From assembly GCF_009617995.1 (NCBI RefSeq), contig NZ_CP044129.1, forward strand, positions 62,001 to 126,000: a stretch of 64,000 nt of DNA. The letters are read 5' to 3'. The number at the start of each line of letters is the position of its first letter. Position 1 is the stretch's first letter. The position numbers and the translations under genes were made by a program. Origin of the DNA: Halomicrobium sp. LC1Hm. Lineage in GTDB: Archaea > Halobacteriota > Halobacteria > Halobacteriales > Haloarculaceae. Below are positions 1-8,245 of the stretch, piece by piece. The notes beneath the pieces are model-generated. The model did no database searches and was not told the DNA's origin. It saw only the letters and a program-made list of their open reading frames with translations.

Positions 1-1
1 G

Positions 2-619
2 GCGACCGACGAGCGCGTCGACCGGCCAGTCGACGGCGACGCCCTCGAAGAGTTCGACGAGTGGCGACCGAAGAGCCACGAGCGACTGGACGAGGACGTC
101 AACGAGAAGACCGCCGAACAGGCCCGCGTCGACGAGGGCAAGGGCGAACAGGCCGGGAAAGACCCGGACGACGACCTCCGGACGGCCGGCGAGAAGCTCG
201 CGGACTCCTACGAGAACCTCGACGAGCCCGACGAGGCCGTCGAGTCGTGGGGCGAGAGCTTGGACTACGTCGCCCGCGCCGCCGACTCGGCCAGCCGCAA
301 GGCCCTGCGGACGGTCGAAGACACCGTCTACAAGAACGTGATGACCCAGATCGCACCGTACTACTTCGACAACGCGCTCGTGAGCGCGAACCTCCAGCGG
401 GTCAACGGCGACGACCGCCCCGAGTACATCTTCGAGATCAACGTCAACGACGACGACCTCAAGGAACGGGTCTCGAACCGCCTGGCGGACTTCGACAGCG
501 ACGTCGACCGGTGGCACGTCAACACCGAGAAAGAAATCGAGGCCGCCGCCACGGCGGAGGGCGTAGAGGTGAGCGAGGAAGAGACGGGCGACGAGGAGAC
601 GGATGCGAAGACGAACTAA
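2..619 (+). CDS. DUF5828-like haloarchaeal protein, C-terminal part
   Basis: The frame is open from the second base of the window, so the start lies upstream; 205 residues and the stop are visible. The protein is very acidic and mostly helical in appearance, with a DEWRPKSHERLDEDVNEKT stretch near the visible start and an acidic tail (EEETGDEETD). There are no membrane segments or cysteine motifs. I recognise it as the haloarchaeal DUF5828 family from this pattern; its function is unknown. A perfect 9-bp hairpin begins on its stop codon. Family assignment is from memory, so moderate confidence. Confidence 0.7.
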   Translation, partial: ATDERVDRPVDGDALEEFDEWRPKSHERLDEDVNEKTAEQARVDEGKGEQAGKDPDDDLRTAGEKLADSYENLDEPDEAVESWGESLDYVARAADSASRKALRTVEDTVYKNVMTQIAPYYFDNALVSANLQRVNGDDRPEYIFEINVNDDDLKERVSNRLADFDSDVDRWHVNTEKEIEAAATAEGVEVSEEETGDEETDAKTN

Positions 620-640
620 ACGCTGCTCTGTCAGCGTTTA
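617..640 (+). terminator. Hairpin on the stop codon of the DUF5828-like gene
   Basis: TAAACGCTG and CAGCGTTTA form a perfect 9-bp stem around the loop CTCTGT, and the stem includes the TAA stop. The following bases are AT-rich. Position and shape suggest a transcript end, but archaeal terminators do not need hairpins, so the role is inferred. Confidence 0.45.
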
Positions 641-1107
641 ATTTCGGTTTGGCGTCGGGAAGACAGACGGACGGACTGACGCCGCGAGAAACGAGAGCGA
701 GCGGCTGCAAATTTTTCGACAGAGAGCGACTGCGGACCCAGATTACGACGAATATCACTGAAAGAATTGTGGTACTCGGTAGCACACGCCAGAATTGGTC
801 ACAGATCGGTTTCACTATAATGAAAATACGAGTGTACAGAGTATGTTTTGTAAATTGTTTTGTACCAGTAGATGAAGTTCGTTAATTCGACAGTGGGCTA
901 CCCAGTAACAGTTCCGTACTTCCCGAACGACTGTGTAAAATTATGAAGGACTTATGTGGGATTCTCGCAACGTCTTCGACGGAGGTTCGGCCCTTCCCGG
1001 TTCGCGGCGGCGACCGTCGGGCTGTCGAGCGCCCGGGGTCGTCCGACACACCACTGGCATGGGACGCGTGGGGTTGGGGCCAACGACTGCCTCCGAGAGT
1101 GACAACC
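641..1107. other. Intergenic region upstream of the chitinase, no gene seen
   Basis: This 467-base gap is clearly AT-richer than the rest of the window, especially 690-950, with several TATA-like stretches (around 816-826 and 934-942). The chitinase frame is open from 943, but the Tat signal begins at 1108. The gap therefore probably holds the chitinase promoter and a long 5' leader. No RNA gene or conserved small ORF was recognised. Confidence 0.4.
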
Positions 1108-2490
1108 ATGGACAATTCACGCAGAGAGTTCATTCGTGCGGTATCGAGTACGTTCGTCCTCGCGGCTGGCGCTGGCACAACCGTGGCCGCGACGGACTGT
1201 CGCAACGTCGCCGAGTGGGACCCAGACGCGACCTACAACGGCGGCGATCAGGTGACCTACGAGGGGTCCCTCTGGACCGCCGAGTGGTGGACGCGGGGCA
1301 CCGCCCCGGCCGAAAGCGAGGCCGTCTGGACGCTCGAAGGGTCCTGTGACGGCGACGGGGGAACGGGCAACGAGGGGCCGACGGCGTCGGTCAGCGCGTC
1401 CTCGACGACCGTCGAACCCGGCACGACCGTCGACCTCGACGGGTCGGGATCGTCCGACGCCGACGGGTCGATCGCCAGCTACGAGTGGGAGCTGGGCGAC
1501 GGGACGACGGCGACCGGAGCGACGACGAGTCACAGCTACGACGCGACCGGAGACTACACCGTCACGCTCACCGTCACCGACGACGACGGGGCCACCGACA
1601 GTGCGACGACGGGGATCTCTGTCAGCTCCTCGTCGGGCGGCAACGACGCGATCTTCGCCCCGTACCTGGGAACGTGGGGCGACATTCTCGGAGACACGCA
1701 GAACGCGAGCACCGACCGCGTCGTCCTCTCGTTCGTCGGCGACGGCACCGACGACGGGACGGTCACCCCCGCGTGGCTCACCGCGGACGGTGACCGGCCG
1801 CTCTCGGACCACGCCGACAAGATCAGCACGCTCCAGGACGAGGGCTACGACGTGTGGGTCGCGATGGGGGGCTGGGACGGCCGGATCGTCGCCCGCGACG
1901 CGAGCAGCGTCTCGGAGGTCAAAAGCGCCTACGAGACCGTCCTCGACACGCTCGGCGTGACGCACATCGATATCGACGACGAGAACTACAACGAGCCGGG
2001 TCGTGACGGCACCTACTACGAGATGCGCAACGAGGCACTCGCACAGATCCAGTCCGAGCGGCCGGACGTGAAAGTCACGTACACGGTCGCCGCCAGACCG
2101 TCCGGGATCGTCAACGCCGACCACTGTCCCGGGAAAGACATGATCACCGACGCGCTGGACAAGGGCGTCGAACTGGAGTACATCAACATCATGACGATGG
2201 ACTGGACCGACGTGGACACGACCCCCGAACGGGTCAAATCGGCCGTCGAGGGCACCGTCGACTGGATGAGCAACGTCTATCCAGACAAGAGCGAGGCACA
2301 GCGGCGCGCGAAGCTCGGGTTCCTCCCCAACGTGAACGAGTCCGAGTGGTCGGTCAGCGACTCCCAGAACGTCGCCGACTTCGCGAAACAGCAGGGGATC
2401 GGGAACGTCAGCATGTGGGCACTGCACCGAGACACCAGCGACTACGGCCACTCCGACGCCTTCTACCCAGTCGAGAGCGGGAGCAAGTGA
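1108..2490 (+). CDS. Secreted chitinase (GH18) with chitin-binding and PKD domains
   Basis: This is a 460-residue exported glycoside hydrolase. The start at 1108 puts a twin-arginine signal (SRREFIR, then a hydrophobic run ending near AAA/TVAA) at the N-terminus, so it should be folded before export by Tat. Residues about 33-75 look like a CBM5/12 chitin-binding module (WDPDATYNGGDQVTYEG, WTAEWW). Residues about 88-175 form a PKD domain (GSGSSDADGSIASYEW, GDGTTATG). The rest is a GH18 barrel with the DxDxE motif at D288-I-D-D-E292, E292 being the expected acid catalyst. The frame extends upstream to 943, but that extension has no signal. Chitin or chito-oligosaccharides are the likely substrate. 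A palindromic repeat supplies its stop codon context. Confidence 0.87.
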   Translation: MDNSRREFIRAVSSTFVLAAGAGTTVAATDCRNVAEWDPDATYNGGDQVTYEGSLWTAEWWTRGTAPAESEAVWTLEGSCDGDGGTGNEGPTASVSASSTTVEPGTTVDLDGSGSSDADGSIASYEWELGDGTTATGATTSHSYDATGDYTVTLTVTDDDGATDSATTGISVSSSSGGNDAIFAPYLGTWGDILGDTQNASTDRVVLSFVGDGTDDGTVTPAWLTADGDRPLSDHADKISTLQDEGYDVWVAMGGWDGRIVARDASSVSEVKSAYETVLDTLGVTHIDIDDENYNEPGRDGTYYEMRNEALAQIQSERPDVKVTYTVAARPSGIVNADHCPGKDMITDALDKGVELEYINIMTMDWTDVDTTPERVKSAVEGTVDWMSNVYPDKSEAQRRAKLGFLPNVNESEWSVSDSQNVADFAKQQGIGNVSMWALHRDTSDYGHSDAFYPVESGSK

Positions 2491-2569
2491 TACTGCCGGC
2501 TGTACATCTGTGACCGATTTCGCCACCCCGGGGTGGCGAAGATTTTCACGAAGTTACAGCCGGTAGTAT
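2490..2569 (-). repeat. E1 palindromic repeat, copy a
   Basis: An 80-bp imperfect palindrome with outer arms ATACTGCCGGCTGT / ACAGCCGGTAGTAT and centre CGCCACCCCGGGGTGGCG. It begins directly on the chitinase TGA stop. Read on the minus strand it matches copies b and d closely, so it is the same element inverted. Confidence 0.85.
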
Positions 2570-2570
2570 G

Positions 2571-2597
2571 AGGCTGTCTCCCACCAGCCGACAGCCT
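2571..2597 (+). terminator. Hairpin between chitinase and phosphate transporter genes
   Basis: AGGCTGTC and GACAGCCT form a perfect 8-bp stem just after E1 copy a. It lies between two genes on the same strand and directly precedes the likely TATA box of the transporter, so it may end the chitinase transcript. Confidence 0.4.
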
Positions 2598-2602
2598 AAT
2601 AC
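2596..2602 (+). promoter_or_regulatory. Probable TATA box of the first PiT gene
   Basis: The sequence CTAATAC is centred about 28 bases before the ATG at 2628, the spacing expected for a leaderless haloarchaeal transcript. Confidence 0.4.
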
Positions 2603-2627
2603 GCTGGCCGGCGAAAACCGGTGACAG

Positions 2628-3812
2628 ATGGTCGCTGGGAGCACGCTCGGAACGCTCGTGATCGCCGCCGCAGCGAGTCTGTTCATGGCCTGGGCGATCG
2701 GTGCGGGATCGTCCGGTTCGACGCCGTTCGCACCGGCGGTCGGAGCCAACGCTATCTCGGTGATGCGCGCGGGCTTTTTCGTCGGGATTCTGGGTCTGCT
2801 CGGAGCGGTGTTACAGGGGGCCAACGTCACAGAGACGGTCGGGAGCGGGCTCGTCCTCTTTCCCGACGGCGGCGGCCTCTCGGCGATCGCGGCGACGATC
2901 GCGCTGCTGACTGCGGCGGTGCTGGTCGCCATCGGCGTCTTCGCCGGCTACCCGATCGCGACGGCCTTTACCGTCACCGGCGCGGTCGTCGGCGTCGGGC
3001 TGGCGATGGGCGGCCAGCCAGCCTGGCCCAAGTACCAGCAGATCGTCGCCCTCTGGATCGGGACGCCCTTCGTCGGCGCGGGGATCGCCTACGCGACCGC
3101 CCGACTGCTCCGCGCAGAGAACGTCCGCGAACGCCTCTCGGTCGGTGGGCTGGCTGGACTGGTCGGCGTGTTACTGGCCAACGTCGAGTTCACGGGCCTC
3201 GGACCCGACGGCGGCCCGGGTGCCCTCTCGGTCGCCCTCGCGCGCACGTTCGAGGGCGGCACCGGCGGCCGGGCGCTGGTCTCGCTCGTGCTCGGACTCT
3301 TGGTCGCGGTAGCGGTATGGTACGACATCCGCGAACACGGCGAGCGAGCACAGCGGCGGTTCCTGCTGGTGATGGGCGGCCTCGTCGCCTTCTCGGCCGG
3401 CGGCAGCCAGGTCGGGCTGGCGATCGGACCGCTGTTGCCGCTGCTCGATACGTTCACGGTGCCGATCACGGCCGTGTTGCTCGGCGGCGGGATCGGCCTG
3501 CTCGCTGGCTCCTGGACCGGCGCACCCCGGATGATCAAGGCGCTCTCGCAGGACTACTCGTCGCTGGGGCCACGCCGCTCGATCGCGGCGCTGATCCCCT
3601 CCTTTATGATCGCCCAGACGGCCGTCTTCTTCGGGCTCCCGGTGTCGTTCAACGAGATCATCGTCTTCTCGATAATCGGGAGCGGCGCAGCCGCTGGCGG
3701 CGGGTCGGTCAGCGGCGAGAAGATGGGCAAGACGGTGCTGGCGTGGGTCGCCTCACTGGCGCTGGCGCTCGGGCTCGGCTACGGCGTCTTCACGGCCGTG
3801 TCCATCCTGTAG
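2628..3812 (+). CDS. PiT-family inorganic phosphate transporter
   Basis: This 394-residue protein is an integral membrane permease that should import phosphate with a coupling ion. About ten hydrophobic segments are visible. The two inverted PiT signature regions are present: GANAISVMRAGFF near residue 40 and GGSQVGLAIGPLLPLL in the second half, separated by a polar loop. A closely related paralog lies at 25604-26812 on the other strand, and both share the TAAWTLGA/MAWAIGA-like N-terminal helix. A leaderless ATG at 2628 fits the upstream TATA box. No PhoU gene is adjacent. Sulfate permeases are distantly related, but the paired GANA-type motifs favour phosphate. Confidence 0.85.
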   Translation: MVAGSTLGTLVIAAAASLFMAWAIGAGSSGSTPFAPAVGANAISVMRAGFFVGILGLLGAVLQGANVTETVGSGLVLFPDGGGLSAIAATIALLTAAVLVAIGVFAGYPIATAFTVTGAVVGVGLAMGGQPAWPKYQQIVALWIGTPFVGAGIAYATARLLRAENVRERLSVGGLAGLVGVLLANVEFTGLGPDGGPGALSVALARTFEGGTGGRALVSLVLGLLVAVAVWYDIREHGERAQRRFLLVMGGLVAFSAGGSQVGLAIGPLLPLLDTFTVPITAVLLGGGIGLLAGSWTGAPRMIKALSQDYSSLGPRRSIAALIPSFMIAQTAVFFGLPVSFNEIIVFSIIGSGAAAGGGSVSGEKMGKTVLAWVASLALALGLGYGVFTAVSIL

Positions 3813-4197
3813 TCGACGACGAAACGGCAGACTCGGCGCTGATCCGCCGACTATCTTGGCACCCGGGTGTGGGGAACGATCGGCGTCGCATCGCGCTCCG
3901 TCGCGCCAGCCGAGCCGTCCGAAGCACGGTCAGTGTCGCTCACACCGTCGTCTACCGCTCGCGTTCGCGTGGCGATCGGGACGCTATCGTCGTACCGGTC
4001 TGGGGAGTGAACCACCATCGTAATCGAACGTTCGTGAATCCGATATATGATTCTTCGGCCATACAGCAACATATCCCTTATTTCTGCTAGAACAGGCCCA
4101 AACACGAGCCACAGGACCGAAGACATGGAAACTTTTCTGTCGACAGAGTGTGTCGGTGTCGTGTGACCGATCTGGTGCATGTCGACACCGTCGCGTA
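3813..4197. other. Intergenic region with no recognised gene
   Basis: This stretch lies between the convergent ends of the PiT transporter and the CorC-like gene. The second half (about 4020-4150) is AT-rich. A 116-codon open frame on the minus strand has no recognisable family, no good promoter and atypical composition, so I do not call it. Confidence 0.35.
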
Positions 4198-5610
4198 TCA
4201 CTCGGTCGCCGTTTGTGTGGACGTGTCGTCGTCACTCTCGGCCTCGCCGTCCTCGCCGTCCTCGGGGTCGATCCGTAACAGCCGCGCCTTCATGATGCGG
4301 GTGTTCTCGACCCGCTCGACGACGATCGCGACGCTGTCGAACTCGATGCGTTCGCCCTCTTCGACGAGGCGGCCCGCGCGGTTGAAGATGAAGCCGGCGA
4401 TGGTCTCGAACTCTTCGCCCTCGGGCAGTTCGAGGTCCATCGCCTCGTTGACCTCCTCGATGTTGACCTCGCCTTTGACGACGAGTTCGCCGTCGCCGAC
4501 GAACTCGATGGGCTCCTCCTCCTCGCCTTCGAGGATCTCGCCGACGATCTCCTCGGTGAGATCTTCCATCGTCACCAGTCCCTCGGTGGTCCCGAACTCG
4601 TCGATGACGATGACCATGTGGAGGCGTTCGCGACGCATCTCCGTCAGGAGGTCGTCGACGTTCTTGGACTCGGGGACGTGCAGCGTCGGTTCGATGAGAT
4701 CCGCGAGCTCGGTCTCGGCGTCGCTGTAGTCGCGGTCCCGAACCAGATCCCGCAGGTGTGCGATGCCGATGACGTTGTCGAGACTTCCTTCGTACACCGG
4801 CACGCGGGCGTGGCCGCTCTGGATACACTGCTGGATCGCCTCCTCGACGGAGGCATCCTTCGAGATGGCTTCCATGTCCAGTCGCGGCGTCATCACTTCC
4901 TTGGCGATCGTGTTGTTGAACCGCAGCGTCCGCTGGAGCATCTCGCGTTCCTCCTCGTCGAGGACACCCTCGCGCTCGCCGGTCTCGATGATGTCCTGGA
5001 TCTCCTCGCGGGTGACGTAGGACGTCTCGATGGCCGAGCGGCCGCCGGTGACCTTGTTGACGATCCGGGTGAGGTAGTCGAACAGGACGATCAGGGGCAA
5101 CAGGACGCGCTCGGAGAGCTTCAGCGGCTTGGCGATCCGCAGCGCCCACGACTCCGTGTTCTCGACGGCGTAACTCTTGGGCGCGCTCTCGCCGAACAGC
5201 AGGACGATCGCGGTGATCCCGAACGTCGAGAGCGCGACCGCGAGGCCCTGCTGGCCGCTCCCGAGGACGTAGGTCAACAGCCCCGTCGCGATCGAGGACA
5301 TCGCGATGTTGACGAGGTTGTTGCCTACCAGAATCGTCACCAGCAGCCGGTGTGGGTCCTCTTTGAGCCCTTTGAGGGTCTCCGATCCGGGGACGGCGTC
5401 CTCGACGAGAGCCTCGACGCGGTGGCTCGGCAACGAGAACATGGCGATCTCCGACGAGGAGAAAAACGCCGAGAGCCCGATCAAGAGGAGAATGATCCCC
5501 GCACCGATCCCGAGAAACACGTTCTCGGGGAGCTGGACGGGACCGTAGATGTCGACCTGTAGTGGCAAGGCTACCAGTGAATCGACTCCGACAGGGGGGT
5601 CAAGAGCCAT
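4198..5610 (-). CDS. CNNM/CorC-type membrane protein (DUF21, CBS pair, CorC domain)
   Basis: A 470-residue membrane protein of the hemolysin C/CorC family, usually linked to magnesium or cobalt efflux or homeostasis. From the N-terminus there are about four membrane helices of the DUF21 domain (FFSSSEIAMFSL signature), two CBS domains (EVMTPRLDMEAI then IDEFGTTEGLVTMEDL) and a C-terminal CorC/HlyC transporter-associated domain, ending in an acidic tail. The frame is open to 5688, with alternative starts at 5652 and 5610. I chose 5610 because a TATA-like TTTAATT lies about 31 bases upstream, placing the transcript start close to that ATG. It is divergent from the glutaredoxin gene. Confidence 0.85.
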   Translation of the reverse strand: MALDPPVGVDSLVALPLQVDIYGPVQLPENVFLGIGAGIILLLIGLSAFFSSSEIAMFSLPSHRVEALVEDAVPGSETLKGLKEDPHRLLVTILVGNNLVNIAMSSIATGLLTYVLGSGQQGLAVALSTFGITAIVLLFGESAPKSYAVENTESWALRIAKPLKLSERVLLPLIVLFDYLTRIVNKVTGGRSAIETSYVTREEIQDIIETGEREGVLDEEEREMLQRTLRFNNTIAKEVMTPRLDMEAISKDASVEEAIQQCIQSGHARVPVYEGSLDNVIGIAHLRDLVRDRDYSDAETELADLIEPTLHVPESKNVDDLLTEMRRERLHMVIVIDEFGTTEGLVTMEDLTEEIVGEILEGEEEEPIEFVGDGELVVKGEVNIEEVNEAMDLELPEGEEFETIAGFIFNRAGRLVEEGERIEFDSVAIVVERVENTRIMKARLLRIDPEDGEDGEAESDDDTSTQTATE

Positions 5611-5637
5611 CAACGTCTGAGTTTGCAGAGGGTGTGA

Positions 5638-5644
5638 ATTAAAC
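5638..5644 (-). promoter_or_regulatory. Probable TATA box of the CorC-like gene
   Basis: On the minus strand the sequence reads ACGTTTAATTC, centred about 31 bases before the chosen ATG at 5610. This is why the shorter protein was preferred over longer frames starting at 5652 or 5688. Confidence 0.45.
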
Positions 5645-5728
5645 GTTGCCATGGGGCACCCGTCCGACGTGACACGGAACGGACACACCCGACAGAATTA
5701 CCGGTCGCTCGCTCCTACGGGGAGGTGT

Positions 5729-5992
5729 ATGAGCGACACCGCCATCACACTCTACCGGCTCCAGGCCTGCCCGTTCTGTGAGCGGGTCGTCCGTCGGCTC
5801 CAGGAGTACGGCCTCGACTACGAATCCCGGTTCGTCGAACCGCTCCACTCGGAGCGCGACGCCGTCAAGCGCCTGTGTGGGAAGCGCACCGTTCCGGCGA
5901 TCGTCGACGAGCAGACGGGCGTGACGATGGCAGAGAGTGCGAACATCGTCGACTACCTCGATCGAACCTACGGCGAGGGAGGTGACGACTGA
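5729..5992 (+). CDS. Glutaredoxin/GST-N domain thiol protein
   Basis: An 87-residue thioredoxin-fold protein with the redox motif CPFC at residues 14-17, directly after the first beta strand (ITLYRLQACPFC). The cis-proline region KRTVPAIVD and the ending ESANIVDYLDRTY match the glutathione S-transferase N-terminal domain. Haloarchaea generally use gamma-glutamylcysteine rather than glutathione, so the thiol partner is uncertain. The start at 5729 has a strong Shine-Dalgarno-like GGAGGTG 2 bases upstream. The stop overlaps the ATG of the peroxiredoxin-like gene by one base (TGATG), so the two are probably co-translated. Confidence 0.85.
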   Translation: MSDTAITLYRLQACPFCERVVRRLQEYGLDYESRFVEPLHSERDAVKRLCGKRTVPAIVDEQTGVTMAESANIVDYLDRTYGEGGDD

Positions 5993-6507
5993 TGGAGCTC
6001 GATTTCGACGTGGTCGATCTCGGTCCCGCAGACCACCCCGAGGTCGGCGAGCGAGCGCCGGATTTCACCCGCCCGCTGGTCACCGACGAGTACTGGTCGG
6101 ACGTGGCCCTCTCGGAGCTGGTCGGTCGCGACGACGACCCCACCGTCCTCGTCTTCCACCCGATGGACGGGGCCTTCCCCGCGACCTACGTCTGGAAGGA
6201 GGTGCGAAAGCGCGAGTGGCACACCGACGCCACGGTCGTCGGGCTGTCGATCTCGACGCCCTACGCCCACAAGCGCCTGCTCGACGAGCGGGATCTGGGC
6301 GAGGCGTATCGTCTCTACTCCGACCCCGCCAACGGCGTCGCCGAATCGTACGGCATCGCCCACGAACTCGACGGGATGGCCGGCGTTTCCGAGCCCCGAC
6401 CCGCCGTCTTCGTCCTCGATAGCGACCGGACGATCGAGTACGCCTGGGTCGCCACGGAGTGGCCCGACTTCCCCGACTACGACGCCGTCGAGGCGGTCAT
6501 CCGATAG
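5992..6507 (+). CDS. Peroxiredoxin-fold (redoxin) protein lacking cysteine
   Basis: A 171-residue protein with the AhpC/TSA-like pattern: GERAPDFTRPLV near the start, TVLVFHPMDGAFPATYVW in place of the peroxidatic loop, and a C-terminal strand ending PAVFVLDSDRTIEY. Normal peroxiredoxins have Cys in the PxxxTxxC loop; here that position is occupied by Tyr/Val, and the protein contains no cysteine at all. It cannot be a classical thiol peroxidase. It is translationally coupled to the upstream glutaredoxin-like gene, which suggests the two proteins work together, perhaps with this one as a binding or scaffold partner. The function is inferred, not shown. Confidence 0.75.
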   Translation: MELDFDVVDLGPADHPEVGERAPDFTRPLVTDEYWSDVALSELVGRDDDPTVLVFHPMDGAFPATYVWKEVRKREWHTDATVVGLSISTPYAHKRLLDERDLGEAYRLYSDPANGVAESYGIAHELDGMAGVSEPRPAVFVLDSDRTIEYAWVATEWPDFPDYDAVEAVIR

Positions 6508-6550
6508 CGGTTCCAGCACGTTTTTTCTCGGCCCGGCCCACGCCCGGGTA

Positions 6551-7132
6551 ATGAGTGATCTCGACCGCGCGGCCGACGCGATCGACGACGGTGAGCTGGT
6601 GATCTACCCCACCGAGACAGTGTACGGACTGGCCGGCGACGCGCTCGACCCCGACGCCGTCCAGCGCGTGTTCGACGTGAAGGGGCGAGACCGTTCGAAA
6701 CCCGTCTCGCTCGCGGTGCCAAGCGTCGACGCGGCGACCGACTACACCGAACCCAGCGAGCGCGAGCTGGCGTTCATGCGGGCCTTCCTCCCCGGCCCGG
6801 TGACGGTACTGGCCCAGCGACGGTCGTCGGTGCCCGACGTGCTGACCGCCGGGCGTGACCGCGTGGGCATTCGCGTGCCCGACCACGAGCTGGCGCTGGC
6901 GCTGCTGGAGCGAGTCGCGCCGATCACGTCGACCAGCGCCAACGTCAGCGGGGAGCCGAGCGCCCGGACCGTCGAGGAGATCGGGGAGTCCGTCAGGGCG
7001 GACGCGGCAGTGGTCCTCGACGGCGGTCGGACGCCCGGCACGGAGTCGACAGTGGTCGACGTGGCCGCCGACGAGATCGTCCGGGAGGGGGCAGACTGCG
7101 AGGCGATCCGGGCGTGGCTGGCCGATCATTAA
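6551..7132 (+). CDS. L-threonylcarbamoyladenylate synthase (Sua5/YrdC)
   Basis: A 193-residue YrdC-domain protein that should make threonylcarbamoyl-AMP from threonine, bicarbonate and ATP for the t6A37 modification of ANN-decoding tRNAs. The family motifs are clear: YPTETVYGL near residue 20, KGRDRSKPVSL, LPGPVTV, VGIRVPDH and the STSANVSGEPS signature. It is a single-domain form without the extra C-terminal Sua5 domain. It begins 43 bases after the redoxin gene. In archaea the product is passed to the Kae1/KEOPS complex, whose genes are not in this window. Confidence 0.92.
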   Translation: MSDLDRAADAIDDGELVIYPTETVYGLAGDALDPDAVQRVFDVKGRDRSKPVSLAVPSVDAATDYTEPSERELAFMRAFLPGPVTVLAQRRSSVPDVLTAGRDRVGIRVPDHELALALLERVAPITSTSANVSGEPSARTVEEIGESVRADAAVVLDGGRTPGTESTVVDVAADEIVREGADCEAIRAWLADH

Positions 7133-7190
7133 GTGCCACGCCGCCGTCGCTTTCCGCTCGACCGTCGTCGCGTCTGCCGACGCCAGGCCC

Positions 7191-7862
7191 CTACGAGAGC
7201 ATGCTCGCGAGCGAGCGGGTCGTCGTGCCACACGTCTCGCGGTACTCGCAGGGGGCACACTTCGCGTCGCTGTCGACACGCGAGGGCGGGCCGTCGATCG
7301 TCTCCGCCGTCCGGACGGCCTTCCGGTAGGCCGCTTTCCGCCTGACCGTCAGGTCGATCTCGCGGACGACGCCGTAGGCCGGATACTCGGCGACGGCCCG
7401 CTCGACCGTCGTCTCGTGCTCCCAGGCGAGGGCCTTGGCCGCGGCCACGAGCCGGACGGTCTGGGGCTCCCAGACCCCCTCGTCGGGCGGCTCACCGGCG
7501 AAGACCAGCGACGGGACGAGCGGCGCTTCGAGCACCTTGTGGGCGATCCCACGACACTCTCGGCCGGTCAGGAGAACGTCCCGTCGCGGCGGATCGACGA
7601 GTCCGTCCCAGTAGTCGAGCCGCCGCGCGAGCCGCCCGAGCCGCTCGCGGTAGGTGCCGGGCGAGACCTCGATGGGGGCGGCGAGCAGCGCCGCGTCGAC
7701 CGACTGGAGTGTGTCGTAGTCGAAGGCCAGCTGTCGCACGTCCTCGACGCCGTCGGGGATCGTCGGCTCGCCGTCGCGCCGTCGGTAGTAGAGCTTTCGC
7801 GGACAGTACGCCGCCGTCGCCAGGTCACGGAAGGTGTGCACGGACGCCCCTGGCCCCGTCAC
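7191..7862 (-). CDS. Cas4/Dna2-like Fe-S protein with degenerate nuclease core
   Basis: This 223-residue protein has the cysteine layout of Cas4/RecB-type nucleases: C20 in AAYCPRKLYYRRR and a C-terminal cluster at C202, C205 and C211 (KCAPCEYRETC), which normally holds a 4Fe-4S cluster. The segment TVRLVAAAKALAWEHE with the following strand matches the region after the Cas4 active site. The core itself is changed: the metal-binding Asp of GxxxD appears as His108 (RGIAHKV), and the usual ExK position reads SLVFAG. Cleavage activity is therefore doubtful. No cas1, cas2 or CRISPR array is nearby, so this is a solitary member. It could have a DNA-binding or repair role. Confidence 0.72.
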   Translation of the reverse strand: MTGPGASVHTFRDLATAAYCPRKLYYRRRDGEPTIPDGVEDVRQLAFDYDTLQSVDAALLAAPIEVSPGTYRERLGRLARRLDYWDGLVDPPRRDVLLTGRECRGIAHKVLEAPLVPSLVFAGEPPDEGVWEPQTVRLVAAAKALAWEHETTVERAVAEYPAYGVVREIDLTVRRKAAYRKAVRTAETIDGPPSRVDSDAKCAPCEYRETCGTTTRSLASMLS

Positions 7863-7927
7863 GGGTCATAAACGTGTGGCGCTCTCGCTCGGTGATGTTC
7901 AGATGAGAGATTTTGGGTAGCAGTGCA

Positions 7928-8132
7928 CCGAAAGCCCTCGCCACGCTAGACGGATCTGTACCGGATATTCTCCCGTCGGTCGAATAGTGCCGGCGCAGAT
8001 CCGTCGACCGCACCTCGCCCTTTCATCCACCAGGCACGTAGACGGCCCAAGTGGCCGACTTCTGGCGGATGAAAGAGCGAGTGCAGCGTGGCGGCGTCGC
8101 CGCCACGTGATAGCCGGCCAGAGGGCTTTCGG
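7928..8132 (-). repeat. E2 structured repeat, copy A
   Basis: A 205-bp element bounded by CCGAAAGCCCTC and GAGGGCTTTCGG, in inverted orientation relative to the other four copies. It holds the two internal hairpins common to the family: GACGGATCTG (7949-7958) with CAGATCCGTC (7996-8005), and the CGCCCTTTCATCC / GGATGAAAGAGCG pair. It has no coding capacity that I can support. Confidence 0.8.
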
Positions 8133-8165
8133 CGTCTGCAACCCGAAAGTGATCCCGCTTATCTG

Positions 8166-8245
8166 ATACTGCCGGCTGTCACTTCGTGAAGATCTTCGCC
8201 ACCCCGGGGTGGCGAAATCGTTCACAGACTTACAGCCGGTAGTAT
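8166..8245 (+). repeat. E1 palindromic repeat, copy b
   Basis: An 80-bp palindrome with arms ATACTGCCGGCTGT / ACAGCCGGTAGTAT and centre TTCGCCACCCCGGGGTGGCGAA. It differs from copy d at only a few positions. It lies between E2 copy A and hemB, about 80 bases before the hemB start. Confidence 0.85.

Noticed and set aside
943-1107. An earlier start of the chitinase
   Set aside because: The extension would bury the twin-arginine signal 55 residues inside the protein, which is incompatible with export.
3851-4201. A 116-codon minus-strand frame between the PiT and CorC genes
   Set aside because: It has no recognised family, overlaps AT-rich promoter-like sequence and shows no typical haloarchaeal acidic composition.
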